A stretch of 64,000 bases of DNA from Thalassolituus sp. UBA1087. GTDB lineage: Bacteria > Pseudomonadota > Gammaproteobacteria > Pseudomonadales > Oceanobacteraceae. The notes beneath the pieces are model-generated. The model saw only the letters and a program-made list of their open reading frames with translations, was not told the DNA's origin and made no database searches. The position numbers were made by a program, and so were the translations under genes. Within the stretch, counting starts at the first letter, position 1, and the number at the start of each line of letters is the position of its first letter. Positions 8,111 to 16,403 of the stretch are shown piece by piece. Location of the stretch: contig DCCG01000004.1 of assembly GCA_002314145.1 (NCBI GenBank), positions 1 through 64,000 of the forward strand, written 5' to 3'.

Positions 8111-8656
8111 ATGCAAACTACTGCACTGTATAAAACCCTGGGTCTGGCACTGTGTGCCGCATTCATCTCAGCCTGTTCTAGCACTGGCGACGTTGAAGAA
8201 GGTACTTCAGAAGCCACTGCGACTGAGACCCAAGCAGAAGAAAATACCCAGACTGTAGATACTGCTGGTGTTGACGGTGAATCTCTGGAAGCTGAAGCCG
8301 CTGATGCTCAGGCAGCTCTGCTGGAACAGACCGTGTTCTACTTTGACTTCGACGAAAGCTCCATCAAGAGCGAAGGCAAAGCAGCTCTGATGGCTCACGC
8401 TGGTTACCTGGCAGCCAACCCTGCCGCACAGGTTGTTCTGGAAGGTCACGCAGATGAGCGTGGTACTGTTGAATACAACCTGGCTCTGGGCGAGCGTCGT
8501 GCCATGGCAGTACGTCGTTTCCTGATGGCGAACGGTGCGTCTTCTTCTCAGCTGAAAGTGGTAAGCTTCGGCGAAGAGCGTCCTGCAGTGATGGGCAGCT
8601 CTGAAGAGTCTTACGCTAAAAACCGTCGCGTTGAAGTGAAATATCAGAGCAATTAA
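8111..8656 (+). CDS. pal: Peptidoglycan-associated lipoprotein Pal
   Basis: A 181-residue outer-membrane lipoprotein. The lipobox ISAC places the acylated cysteine at residue 22. An acidic, Ala/Thr/Glu-rich linker (to about 72) precedes an OmpA-type peptidoglycan-binding domain: FDFDESSIKSEG, LEGHADERGTVEYN and the terminal NRRVEV. It anchors the outer membrane to the cell wall and is the endpoint of the Tol machine. Its stop overlaps the cpoB start by one base (TAATG). Confidence 0.97.
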   Translation: MQTTALYKTLGLALCAAFISACSSTGDVEEGTSEATATETQAEENTQTVDTAGVDGESLEAEAADAQAALLEQTVFYFDFDESSIKSEGKAALMAHAGYLAANPAAQVVLEGHADERGTVEYNLALGERRAMAVRRFLMANGASSSQLKVVSFGEERPAVMGSSEESYAKNRRVEVKYQSN

Positions 8657-9456
8657 TGAAAAATGTCGTCCTGACCGTGCTTGCAGCCTTATGCGCTGCA
8701 GGCGCTTATGCGGATGACGAGTGGGTTTCGGTTGGCGGTGCCGCTCCGGTAGCGCCGGCCGCCTCCACCCAGACTATCGATTCATCCTCCCGGGCTGTCG
8801 TTCAGACACCGGCCCAGGCTTCTTCTCCGCTGAATAATTCGCCGGCCTCTTCGGATCTGGTATCAGAGCTTTATCTGCAGGTTGAGCAGATGCAGGCAGA
8901 AATCGCTACCCTGCGTGGCCAGCTGGAAGAACAGACCCATCAGCTTAAACGCATGAAGCAGGAACAGCAGGAACGGTATCTCGATCTTGATCGCCGGGTA
9001 TCCTCATTGTACAGCAGTCCTGCCGCTGCCAGCACTCCGGCAACCAGCACGCCCGCCAGTGAGCCACAGCAGCCACAATTGTCGGCGACTGAAGCCTACA
9101 AGCAGGCACAGAAACTGATGTATGAGAAAAAGTACTCCGAAGCCAATCAGGCGTATGAAACGTTTGCTGAACAGTATCCCGATGACGCTCTGGCAGTGAA
9201 TGCGGTTTACTGGAGCGGCGAGATCTATCTGTTGCAGGGCGATCTGGATAAAGCGCTGAGTCGCTTCCGTACCGTGGTTGACGATCACCCGGATCATCTG
9301 AAAGTACCGGATGCCATGTATAAAACAGGCTATACCCTGGGACGTCAGGGGAAAACGGAAGAAGCGAAAACCTGGATGAAAAAGGTGGTCGCTCAGTATG
9401 AAGGAAAAGCCGATACCGTCGTCCGTCTGGCAAAAAATTATCTGCAGTCACATTAA
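8656..9456 (+). CDS. cpoB: Tol-associated periplasmic protein CpoB (YbgF)
   Basis: A 266-residue protein with a signal peptide (to about residue 19, GAYA). A Ser/Ala/Pro-rich stretch is followed by a short coiled coil at about 70-118 (trimerisation: VEQMQAEIATLRGQLEEQTHQLKRM) and a C-terminal TPR domain from about 140 (AYKQAQKLMYEKKYSEANQAYE, then further repeats). CpoB couples Tol constriction to PBP1b-driven wall synthesis in E. coli. It is the last gene of the operon and is followed by a strong terminator. Confidence 0.93.
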   Translation: MKNVVLTVLAALCAAGAYADDEWVSVGGAAPVAPAASTQTIDSSSRAVVQTPAQASSPLNNSPASSDLVSELYLQVEQMQAEIATLRGQLEEQTHQLKRMKQEQQERYLDLDRRVSSLYSSPAAASTPATSTPASEPQQPQLSATEAYKQAQKLMYEKKYSEANQAYETFAEQYPDDALAVNAVYWSGEIYLLQGDLDKALSRFRTVVDDHPDHLKVPDAMYKTGYTLGRQGKTEEAKTWMKKVVAQYEGKADTVVRLAKNYLQSH

Positions 9457-9480
9457 TCTTTGTCTGCACAGAATCCTGAA

Positions 9481-9504
9481 AGCCCGGCGTTGCCGGGCTT
9501 TTTT
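9481..9504 (+). terminator. Terminator of the tol-pal operon
   Basis: AGCCCGGC (9481-9488) and GCCGGGCT (9492-9499) form an 8-bp GC-rich stem with a 3-base loop, followed by six T. It lies 24 bases after cpoB. Confidence 0.9.
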
Positions 9505-9577
9505 GTTTCTGTGGGTTGCTGTCCTGCCCGGAATAGCGGTCTAAGTGACTGAAAGTGAAACTTTTTTTAAAAAAAGC

Positions 9578-9605
9578 TTGTCTCTCAGTCAAATTTAAGT
9601 ATTAT
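9578..9605 (+). promoter_or_regulatory. Promoter of first tRNA-Lys gene
   Basis: TTGTCT (9578-9583), a 16-base spacer and TATTAT (9600-9605) end 15 bases before the mature tRNA start at 9621. Confidence 0.55.
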
Positions 9606-9620
9606 GTGCGCCTCTTCCGG

Positions 9621-9696
9621 GGGTCGTTAGCTCAGCTGGTAGAGCAGTTGGCTTTTAACCAATTGGTCGCAGGTTCGAATCCTGCACGACCCACCA
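9621..9696 (+). tRNA. tRNA-Lys (anticodon TTT), copy 1
   Basis: A 76-base cloverleaf with encoded CCA. The acceptor GGGTCGT pairs with ACGACCC, the D-arm is GCTC...GAGC, the anticodon loop CTTTTAA gives TTT, and the T-arm contains GGTTCGAATCC. It is identical to the copy at 9778-9853. Confidence 0.97.
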
Positions 9697-9737
9697 TTTC
9701 AAATCTTATTGAACGGAAGACTAAGTTACTGAAAAGA

Positions 9738-9765
9738 TTGACATTTTTCGATAATTCGGTAATAT
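9738..9765 (+). promoter_or_regulatory. Promoter of second tRNA-Lys gene
   Basis: TTGACA (9738-9743, perfect -35), a 16-base spacer and TAATAT (9760-9765) lie 12 bases before the tRNA at 9778. The second copy can therefore be transcribed independently of the first. Confidence 0.75.
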
Positions 9766-9777
9766 AGCCAGCATCCA

Positions 9778-9853
9778 GGGTCGTTAGCTCAGCTGGTAGA
9801 GCAGTTGGCTTTTAACCAATTGGTCGCAGGTTCGAATCCTGCACGACCCACCA
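9778..9853 (+). tRNA. tRNA-Lys (anticodon TTT), copy 2
   Basis: Base-for-base identical to the tRNA-Lys at 9621-9696, including the encoded CCA. The 81-base spacer between the two is AT-rich and carries its own promoter. Confidence 0.97.
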
Positions 9854-9861
9854 GATTCCGG

Positions 9862-9896
9862 AAGGGAGAAAGTTGCAAAGCTTTCTCCCTTTTTTA
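9862..9896 (+). terminator. Terminator of the tRNA-Lys pair
   Basis: AAGGGAGAAAG (9862-9872) pairs with CTTTCTCCCTT (9881-9891) around an 8-base loop, followed by a T-run. Confidence 0.88.
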
Positions 9897-9997
9897 TTGG
9901 AAATAATCGTTGTTGCAATCTGCAGAACGGCCGCGGGCGAGCGCTCCACCGCCTGTGATATCATCCGCTCTGACAGTACCCCTATACAGAGTCTGCT

Positions 9998-11032
9998 ATG
10001 AACGAATCTGCTAACAGTTCCCGTGAAATCATCCGGGATTACTGGACCAATCCTCCGGAAACACTCAGCCCGGCCGAGGCCGAAACGGTAAAGCAGGAAA
10101 TCCGCGAATTACTGCGTCAGCAGGATGCCGTGCTGGTTGCCCACTATTACACCGACCCTGAGATTCAGGCTCTGGCTGAAGAGACCGGCGGCTGCGTGGC
10201 CGATTCGCTGGAGATGGCGCGCTTCGGGCATGATCACGAAGCCAGTACCCTGATCGTTGCCGGTGTCCGCTTTATGGGGGAAACGGCCAAGATTCTGAGC
10301 CCGGAAAAGCGCATTCTGATGCCAACGCTGGAAGCCACCTGTTCGCTCGACATTGGCTGCCCGGTCGAGGAGTTTTCCGCCTTCTGCGATCAGCATCCTG
10401 AGCGCAAAGTGGTGGTGTATGCCAATACCTCGGCAGCGGTGAAAGCACGGGCCGACTGGGTGGTGACGTCCAGCATTGCACTGGATGTGGTGAATCACCT
10501 GAAAAGTCAGGGTGAGAAACTGATCTGGGCGCCGGACAAACATCTCGGCAACTATATTGAGCGCGAAACCGGTGCCGATATGCTGCTGTGGGACAGCGCC
10601 TGTATTGTGCATGATGAATTCAAAGCCAAAGCGCTGGAAGATCTGAAGAAGGTTCATCCTGAGGCGGCCATTCTGGTACACCCGGAATCACCCCAAGCGG
10701 TGGTGGAAATGGCCGATGCGGTGGGCTCGACCAGTCAGCTGATCAAAGCTGCTCATGATCTGCCGAATGACACTTTCATCGTGGCTACCGACAAAGCCAT
10801 TTTCTATAAAATGCAGCAGGCGGCACCTGGAAAACTGCTGATTGAAGCGCCGACCGCCGGTAATGGCGCGACCTGCCGCAGCTGTGCGCATTGTCCGTGG
10901 ATGGGCATGAACGGTTTGCAGAATATCCGTGATGTGCTGAAAAACGGTGATCAGGAAATCTTTATTGATGAAGCCCTGCGCCAGCAGGCGGTCATCAGTC
11001 TGCAGCGCATGCTGAATTTTAATAAAGGCTGA
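9998..11032 (+). CDS. nadA: Quinolinate synthase NadA
   Basis: A 344-residue [4Fe-4S] enzyme that condenses iminoaspartate with dihydroxyacetone phosphate to quinolinate in de novo NAD synthesis. The three-fold repeated domain is visible. Likely cluster ligands are C115 (EATCSLD), C202 (SACIVHDE) and one cysteine of the CRSCAHC motif at 293-299. The substrate loop VAHYYTDPEIQ is near residue 47. Length is normal. The gene stands alone, ending seven bases from the convergent bepA with no terminator between them. Confidence 0.97.
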   Translation: MNESANSSREIIRDYWTNPPETLSPAEAETVKQEIRELLRQQDAVLVAHYYTDPEIQALAEETGGCVADSLEMARFGHDHEASTLIVAGVRFMGETAKILSPEKRILMPTLEATCSLDIGCPVEEFSAFCDQHPERKVVVYANTSAAVKARADWVVTSSIALDVVNHLKSQGEKLIWAPDKHLGNYIERETGADMLLWDSACIVHDEFKAKALEDLKKVHPEAAILVHPESPQAVVEMADAVGSTSQLIKAAHDLPNDTFIVATDKAIFYKMQQAAPGKLLIEAPTAGNGATCRSCAHCPWMGMNGLQNIRDVLKNGDQEIFIDEALRQQAVISLQRMLNFNKG

Positions 11033-11039
11033 AAGCCAT

Positions 11040-12527
11040 TCAGTTAAGCTGGCTCTGGCTGGCTGCCATCACCCGCAGGCGTTGATCAATCAGCGCCTGC
11101 TGCTGGAAATCCCCGGTTTTCTTCGCTTCTTTTAGAGCCAGTTCCATTTGTCGCAGAGCCCTTGCCTGCTGACCGGAATAAAACAGGTATTCACCATTGG
11201 CGCGGTAAGCCTGCAGCATCATACCGGCATGTTCCGCAGCCAGCGCCAGTCGCTGCCATAACCAGGGCGTTGATGAACGCCCGGTGGTCAGATCCTTGAG
11301 AATATCCACCGCCTGTTTTGCATCACCGTGCTGATCGAGAATACTGGCTTTGCTGGTTAGTAACACCAGACTGTCCGGCGCGTAGGGCAGGGCTTCATTC
11401 AGCACTGCCAACGCCTGTTCGGTTTTATTCTGCCCGGACAGTACGCTGGCCTGTAACGCACTGACGGCAGCGTGCTGGTTCCAGGGGCTGACAATGTCGT
11501 CCAGATATTTCTGTGCCTGCTGCCAGTCCTGCTGCTCGCTGGCGAACTGCGCCAGGTTGTAACTGGCGGCTGCGTAGTCGCCACTGCCGCGCGGATTGCG
11601 CTGACGTATGCCGTGAAAATAGTCTTCGGTATTGCTGTCATCCAGCTGGTAACGGCGCATGGCGCCCTGCTTTAGAATCAGAAATTCCAGACTGGTGAGC
11701 CGGGGTTTGCGCGGATATTGTTCTGCCCGGCCGGCGGCATCGGCAACCCGGGATTCCGTCACCGGGTGAGTCAGCAGAAATTCCGGCGGGCGGCTGCTGA
11801 AGCGGTTGGCATACAGCATCTGCTCGAACATGCTGGGCATGGCGTGCGGGTCCAGACCGGCGGCGATCAGGGTTTTCATCCCCAGGCGGTCGGCTTCCTG
11901 CTCCCATTCCCGCGAAAAAGCCAGTTGGTTATGAATCGTGGCTGCCTGGCCGGCCATCAGACCGGCGAAACCGGCATCGGCATTGTTGGTGGCGATTAAC
12001 AGAATACTGGCCAGCAGAGTGGCAATGGCCACCGGCTCCTGACGCTGTGCCTGTTCTACCCGGCGGGCGTAATGGCGCTGACTCAGGTGCGCCAGCTCGT
12101 GGGCCAGTACGGCGGAGACTTCGTCTTCGTCACGTGCGTATAACAGCAGACCGTAGTTGATACCAATGATGCCTCCGGGCACGGCGAAGGCGTTGAGATT
12201 GGGCTGATCGATCACCACAAATTCAAGATCCGGATGACTCAGGCCGCTGAAGGGCACCAGGCGGTAGATCTGGTTTTCCAGAAAGGTTGTCAGCATGGGA
12301 TCACTCAGGGTTCTGGCCTGCGCGCGTAACTGACGCAGCCAGATGCGACCGAGATTGTATTCCTGCTGCAGTGACACATAGCCTGATGTGGAATCGCCCA
12401 GCGACGGCAGATCTTCGGTATTTGCCGTTACCGGCAGAGTCGCGGTGGTCAGTCCGGCGAGGAGCAATAAGCGAGCAAAAAACAAAGAATAATTCCTGAA
12501 TCCGGTGTCTTTATTAGACTGAGCCAT
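11040..12527 (-). CDS. bepA: Periplasmic M48 metalloprotease / chaperone BepA (YfgC)
   Basis: A 495-residue M48 metallopeptidase. An N-terminal hydrophobic segment at about residues 13-35 serves as signal peptide (TLPVTA). The zinc motif HELAH is at 143-147, with the third ligand E211 in EWEQEAD. From about 320 to the end the chain is helical TPR-like (SYNLAQFASEQQDWQQAQKYLDD and similar). BepA helps assemble or degrades LptD and BamA-dependent outer-membrane proteins. It diverges from the TusA-like gene and perM, a pairing also seen in other gammaproteobacteria. Confidence 0.93.
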   Translation of the reverse strand: MAQSNKDTGFRNYSLFFARLLLLAGLTTATLPVTANTEDLPSLGDSTSGYVSLQQEYNLGRIWLRQLRAQARTLSDPMLTTFLENQIYRLVPFSGLSHPDLEFVVIDQPNLNAFAVPGGIIGINYGLLLYARDEDEVSAVLAHELAHLSQRHYARRVEQAQRQEPVAIATLLASILLIATNNADAGFAGLMAGQAATIHNQLAFSREWEQEADRLGMKTLIAAGLDPHAMPSMFEQMLYANRFSSRPPEFLLTHPVTESRVADAAGRAEQYPRKPRLTSLEFLILKQGAMRRYQLDDSNTEDYFHGIRQRNPRGSGDYAAASYNLAQFASEQQDWQQAQKYLDDIVSPWNQHAAVSALQASVLSGQNKTEQALAVLNEALPYAPDSLVLLTSKASILDQHGDAKQAVDILKDLTTGRSSTPWLWQRLALAAEHAGMMLQAYRANGEYLFYSGQQARALRQMELALKEAKKTGDFQQQALIDQRLRVMAASQSQLN

Positions 12528-12677
12528 TGTGGATAGTTCACCATCCGCCCGCGCCGGTATCTTCTTACCGTTTTACCGTTCTTCGTGGTGACGGGAATGC
12601 CGCCGCCATTGCTGGCCGGGGACGGATTTGCGGCACTGGGTTATACTGCGTCTCCAGTTTGGCAAAAGGCTTATAGT

Positions 12678-12920
12678 GTGTCTAATCAATCTCATTATGA
12701 TGTATATCTCGACGCCCGGGAACTTAACTGCCCCATGCCGTTACTGAAGACCAAACTCGCGTTAAAAGATCTGGCGGCGGGGCAGGTACTCCGGGTGAGT
12801 GCCACGGATCGCGGATCAATGCTCGATATACCGAAATTTCTGGAATTATCGGACCATCAATTGCTCGATTGCAACGAGACAGAGGGCGTATGCCATTTCT
12901 GGATAAAAAAGGGAGCCTGA
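12678..12920 (+). CDS. TusA/SirA-family sulfur carrier-like protein
   Basis: An 80-residue TusA-family protein with the signature LNCPMPLLKTKLAL, in which the Cys-Pro-x-Pro cysteine carries persulfide in characterised members. The open frame runs upstream to 12585, but the family is 75-81 residues long and similarity begins at YDVYLDAREL, so I start at GTG 12678 (after AAAAGG eight bases upstream). The extra N-terminal residues of the longer frame look non-coding. It lies four bases before perM. The substrate is unknown; it is not next to tusBCD or rhodanese genes. Confidence 0.85.
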   Translation: MSNQSHYDVYLDARELNCPMPLLKTKLALKDLAAGQVLRVSATDRGSMLDIPKFLELSDHQLLDCNETEGVCHFWIKKGA

Positions 12921-12924
12921 AGGC

Positions 12925-13998
12925 ATGTTGAACGTTTTCCGGCGCTGGATTGACCGTTATTTTTCCGACGAAGAAGCACTGATTCTGTTGCTGCTGATCA
13001 CCGCGGTGCTGGTGATCATTGTAACCCTTGGCAAAGTGCTGGCGCCTTTCCTGACAGCCGTGATTCTGGCCTATCTGCTGCAGGGAGCCATGAACTACTG
13101 TAAGCGCATTGGTATGGGGCACCTGGGAGCCACCATTACCGTCTTTCTCGGCTTTGTCGGGCTGTTCCTGCTGGTATTGTTTTTTATTCTGCCGGCAGCC
13201 TGGCAACAGCTGACCCAGTTCTTTTACGAACTGCCGAAAATGGCCAGTAAAGGGCAGGGCGCACTGATGATGCTGCCGGAGCAGTACCCGGAGCTGGTGA
13301 CCGAAGAACAGGTTAAGGCCTGGACCAAACAGATCGGTGATGAGCTGGCATCCATGGGGCAGTGGGCGGTGAGTTTTTCAATCTCCGGCATTACGGGGCT
13401 GATGGGCGTGCTGATTTACTGTGTGCTGGTGCCGATCCTGGTGTTCTTCCTGCTGAAGGATGCAGATAAAATCGTCAGCTGGTGTAACGCTTTTTTACCG
13501 CATCGCCGCCAGTTACTGGATCGTATCTGGGGAGAAATGGACGAGCAGATCGCCAACTATATCCGTGGTAAAGCGCTGGAGATTGTTATTGTCGGCGTCA
13601 CCACCTATATCGCGTTTATCATTCTGAATATTAACTATGCCGCCTTGCTGGCCATTGCGGTGGGGCTCTCGGTGCTGGTGCCATATATCGGCGCTGCTGT
13701 GGTGACTGTGCCCATCGCTCTGGTGGGGTATGTGCAATGGGGCTGGACCGACAGTTTTATCTGGCTGATGGTGGTGTACGGCATTATTCAGGCACTGGAC
13801 GGCAATGTGCTGGTACCGCTGCTGTTTTCAGAAGTGGTGAATCTGCACCCGGTGGCCATTATTGTCGCAGTGCTGGTGTTCGGCGGACTGTGGGGGTTCT
13901 GGGGGGTATTTTTTGCTATTCCTCTGGCCACGCTGCTGAAAGCCGTGATGCAGGCCTGGCCTGAATCCGTCGCCGATGTAGCCGGTGGCGAAGAGTAA
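12925..13998 (+). CDS. perM: AI-2E-family membrane transporter (PerM-like)
   Basis: A 357-residue integral membrane protein of the AI-2 exporter/PerM superfamily. Helices are at about residues 15-35, 38-55 and 70-95, then a soluble section, then about 150-178 and 210-345. The conserved FLLKDADKI and GIIQALDGNVLVPLLFSEVVNLHPVAII stretches are present. Its substrate is not known. The bepA, TusA-like, perM grouping is shared with relatives, which suggests a link to envelope maintenance only by position. Confidence 0.85.
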   Translation: MLNVFRRWIDRYFSDEEALILLLLITAVLVIIVTLGKVLAPFLTAVILAYLLQGAMNYCKRIGMGHLGATITVFLGFVGLFLLVLFFILPAAWQQLTQFFYELPKMASKGQGALMMLPEQYPELVTEEQVKAWTKQIGDELASMGQWAVSFSISGITGLMGVLIYCVLVPILVFFLLKDADKIVSWCNAFLPHRRQLLDRIWGEMDEQIANYIRGKALEIVIVGVTTYIAFIILNINYAALLAIAVGLSVLVPYIGAAVVTVPIALVGYVQWGWTDSFIWLMVVYGIIQALDGNVLVPLLFSEVVNLHPVAIIVAVLVFGGLWGFWGVFFAIPLATLLKAVMQAWPESVADVAGGEE

Positions 13999-14017
13999 CT
14001 TTAACCGACTTGTCACC

Positions 14018-14053
14018 AAAGGCGCGCGCCAGTAGACTTGCGCCTTTGTTTTT
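14018..14053 (+). terminator. Terminator after perM
   Basis: AAAGGCGC (14018-14025) pairs with GCGCCTTT (14040-14047), with a 14-base loop, followed by GTTTTTA. It ends 37 bases before dapA, so dapA probably has its own promoter in or near this spot. Confidence 0.65.
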
Positions 14054-14089
14054 ATGCGCCCGCTGGGCTGTTTTTTGGAGTAAAGCTTG

Positions 14090-14965
14090 ATGATTACCGG
14101 CAGTATCGTGGCTATGGTAACCCCTATGCACGCCGACGGCAGTGTGGATTGGGAACGTCTGGACCAGTTAGTGGAATTCCACATCAAGGAAGGTACGGAT
14201 GCCATTGTTGCGGTGGGCACCACAGGTGAGTCAGCAACACTGGACACCCGGGAGCACTGTGATGTGATCGAACGGGTGATTAAGGTCGCCGATGGCCGCC
14301 GCCCGATCATCGCCGGTACCGGAGCGAACTCCACCTCCGAAGCCATTGAGCTGACCCAGGAAGCGAAAAAACTGGGCGCCGATGCCTGCCTGCTGGTCAC
14401 ACCTTATTACAACAAGCCTCCGCAGCGCGGCATTATCAAACACCATGAAGCCATTGCAGCGGCGGTGGATGTGCCGCAGATCCTGTACAACGTACCGGGC
14501 CGTACCGCCTGCGATATGCTGCCGGAAACCATTGCTGCGCTGGCGGATATCGAACAGATAGTGGCGGTGAAAGAAGCCACCGGTGATATGGATCGTGCCC
14601 GTCAGGTGATTGAACTGGTGGGTGATCGCATGGCGGTATACTCCGGTGATGATCCGACGGCCTGTGATCTGATTCTGCTCGGCGGTAAAGGTAATATCTC
14701 TGTGACCGCCAACGTTGCCCCGGCCATGATGCACGAACTCTGCATGCTGGCACTGGACGGTGAAACTGAACAGGCCCGGGCGATGAATGAAAAAATGATG
14801 ATGCTGCACAAAGCCCTGTTTGTGGAAGCCAATCCGATTCCGGTCAAGTGGGCGATGCAACGCATGGGCCTGATGGAAAGTGGTATCCGTTTGCCGCTGG
14901 TTGAACTGGATCCGCGTTACCATGCCAAAGTGGAACTGGCTCTGGCTTCTTACGGACTGATCTGA
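14090..14965 (+). CDS. dapA: 4-hydroxy-tetrahydrodipicolinate synthase DapA
   Basis: A 291-residue class I aldolase that condenses pyruvate with aspartate semialdehyde in lysine and diaminopimelate synthesis. It shows GTTGESATL at about residues 43-51, YNVPGRT at about 132-138 and the Schiff-base lysine in VAVKEATGD at about 160. The start is ATG 14090, nine bases after GGAG; a TTG just upstream would add one residue. Its stop overlaps bamC by one base, a linkage known from other gammaproteobacteria. Confidence 0.97.
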   Translation: MITGSIVAMVTPMHADGSVDWERLDQLVEFHIKEGTDAIVAVGTTGESATLDTREHCDVIERVIKVADGRRPIIAGTGANSTSEAIELTQEAKKLGADACLLVTPYYNKPPQRGIIKHHEAIAAAVDVPQILYNVPGRTACDMLPETIAALADIEQIVAVKEATGDMDRARQVIELVGDRMAVYSGDDPTACDLILLGGKGNISVTANVAPAMMHELCMLALDGETEQARAMNEKMMMLHKALFVEANPIPVKWAMQRMGLMESGIRLPLVELDPRYHAKVELALASYGLI

Positions 14966-15606
14966 TGACGGCATCCCGTACTTTATCACTGACGGCCATT
15001 CTGTTGCTCAGCGGTTGCAGTCTGCTGCCTGACGACAACGGTATGGCCTACCTTGACGCCGAAGAGAAGGCCGCCACCCGGGTACCGGAAGGCATGCAGC
15101 TGAATACCGCTCAGGCCTATCCGATTCCCTCTCTGCCTGTCACCCCGGCGACGCCCACGGAATTTGAAGTGCCGATGCCGTCGCCATACGTCGAAGAAGA
15201 TACCGAAACCGTTTCTTCGCTGACGGAATATCAGTCCACAGACAGCAATCCGCGCCTTGAACAGGATGGAGCCGGTACCATGATTCTGCGCCTTGATGGC
15301 GGCTTCGCCAATAACTGGGCGAAGGTCACGGAAGCCCTGGGCGCTTCGTCGCTGAAACTGACTGACCTTAACCGCAGCACCGGCACCTATTATCTGGAAA
15401 TCACCACCCGCGAAGCGGAAGAAGACCGCGGCTGGTGGGACAGTCTGTGGGGCAGCGATGAACCCGAGACCGCCGTTTATCTGCTGAAGATGAACCGGGC
15501 GCGCAATGGCGTGTATCTGTCATTACTAACGGATACCGATACCCTGGCCGGAGAAGCCTTAACCCAGGACGTACTGGAAGAAATTAAACGCCAGCTGAGT
15601 CAGTGA
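14965..15606 (+). CDS. bamC: Outer-membrane assembly lipoprotein BamC (short form)
   Basis: A 213-residue lipoprotein with acylated C18 in LLSGCS. An unstructured Pro/Thr-rich segment to about residue 85 carries AYLDAEE and IPSLPV, matching the BamC region that lies along BamD. One helix-grip domain follows (LRLDGGFANNWAKVTEALGASSLKLTDLNRSTGTYYLEI). E. coli BamC has 344 residues and two helix-grip domains, so the second is missing here. The position after dapA supports the name. It overlaps the next gene by four bases. Confidence 0.82.
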   Translation: MTASRTLSLTAILLLSGCSLLPDDNGMAYLDAEEKAATRVPEGMQLNTAQAYPIPSLPVTPATPTEFEVPMPSPYVEEDTETVSSLTEYQSTDSNPRLEQDGAGTMILRLDGGFANNWAKVTEALGASSLKLTDLNRSTGTYYLEITTREAEEDRGWWDSLWGSDEPETAVYLLKMNRARNGVYLSLLTDTDTLAGEALTQDVLEEIKRQLSQ

Positions 15607-16364
15607 AATATTGTTCGTTAGGCAGCGGCAGCCGGGGTAATTCAACCCTGATTGCCAGCCACAATCAGGCCATATTGATTGACTGCGGATTCAGCCGCAA
15701 AGTCATACTGCAGCGGATTGAGCAGGCCGGGCTGAGCGCTGATGCGCTGACCGGCGTCTTCGTTACCCACGAGCATGGTGACCACGCCAAGGGCGTGCAG
15801 GCACTGTGTGAGCTGCTGGATATTCCGATATATGCATCCTTTGGTACGGCGCGTAAAATGGCCTGGATTGAGCATCCTCTGTGGCGCTGTATCCGTTCCG
15901 ATGAGGTCGTCAATAGCGGTGCACTGAATGTGATGCCGGTGGTTGTGCCCCATGACGCAGAAGAACCACTGCAGTTCGTGATCGAGAATGCAGAGGGTAA
16001 AAGACTGGGTGTATTATCCGATCTCGGGACGCTGACACCCCACATTCTTAATGCATATCGCGGTTGCCATGGTCTGCAGCTGGAGGCCAATCATGACCCG
16101 GAGATGTTAATGAACGGGCCTTATCCGCCTGGTCTCAGAGCGCGGGTGGCCGGTAATTTCGGCCATCTGAGCAACCAGCAGTGTGGCGAGCTGTTACAGC
16201 GCCTGCACTGGGATGGTCTCCGGCACGTGACTGCCGGTCATATCAGTGAAAAGAACAATGCCAGAGCGCTGGTCAGTCAGACTCTGAGCCTGATACTGGG
16301 TTGCAGCACCGATGAGGTGACATTACTTGAGCAGGATGCCATATCCGGCTGGTTGCAGCTTTAA
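15603..16364 (+). CDS. Metallo-beta-lactamase-fold hydrolase (YycJ/WalJ-like)
   Basis: A 253-residue MBL-fold protein. The metal motif THEHGDHAKG (residues ~58-67) and the start CSLGSGSRGNSTLI are typical of the YycJ branch, reported in bacilli as a 5'-3' exonuclease-like enzyme. Downstream metal ligands lie in PHDAEEPL and HLSNQQCGELL, and the region ends with AGHISEKNN. The start is GTG 15603, overlapping the bamC stop by four bases, which makes dapA-bamC-MBL one unit. The substrate in proteobacteria is uncertain. Confidence 0.87.
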   Translation: MKYCSLGSGSRGNSTLIASHNQAILIDCGFSRKVILQRIEQAGLSADALTGVFVTHEHGDHAKGVQALCELLDIPIYASFGTARKMAWIEHPLWRCIRSDEVVNSGALNVMPVVVPHDAEEPLQFVIENAEGKRLGVLSDLGTLTPHILNAYRGCHGLQLEANHDPEMLMNGPYPPGLRARVAGNFGHLSNQQCGELLQRLHWDGLRHVTAGHISEKNNARALVSQTLSLILGCSTDEVTLLEQDAISGWLQL

Positions 16365-16403
16365 ACGCAAAAACTTTATCTGTTTTTAATTCCGGAGACT
16401 CCG

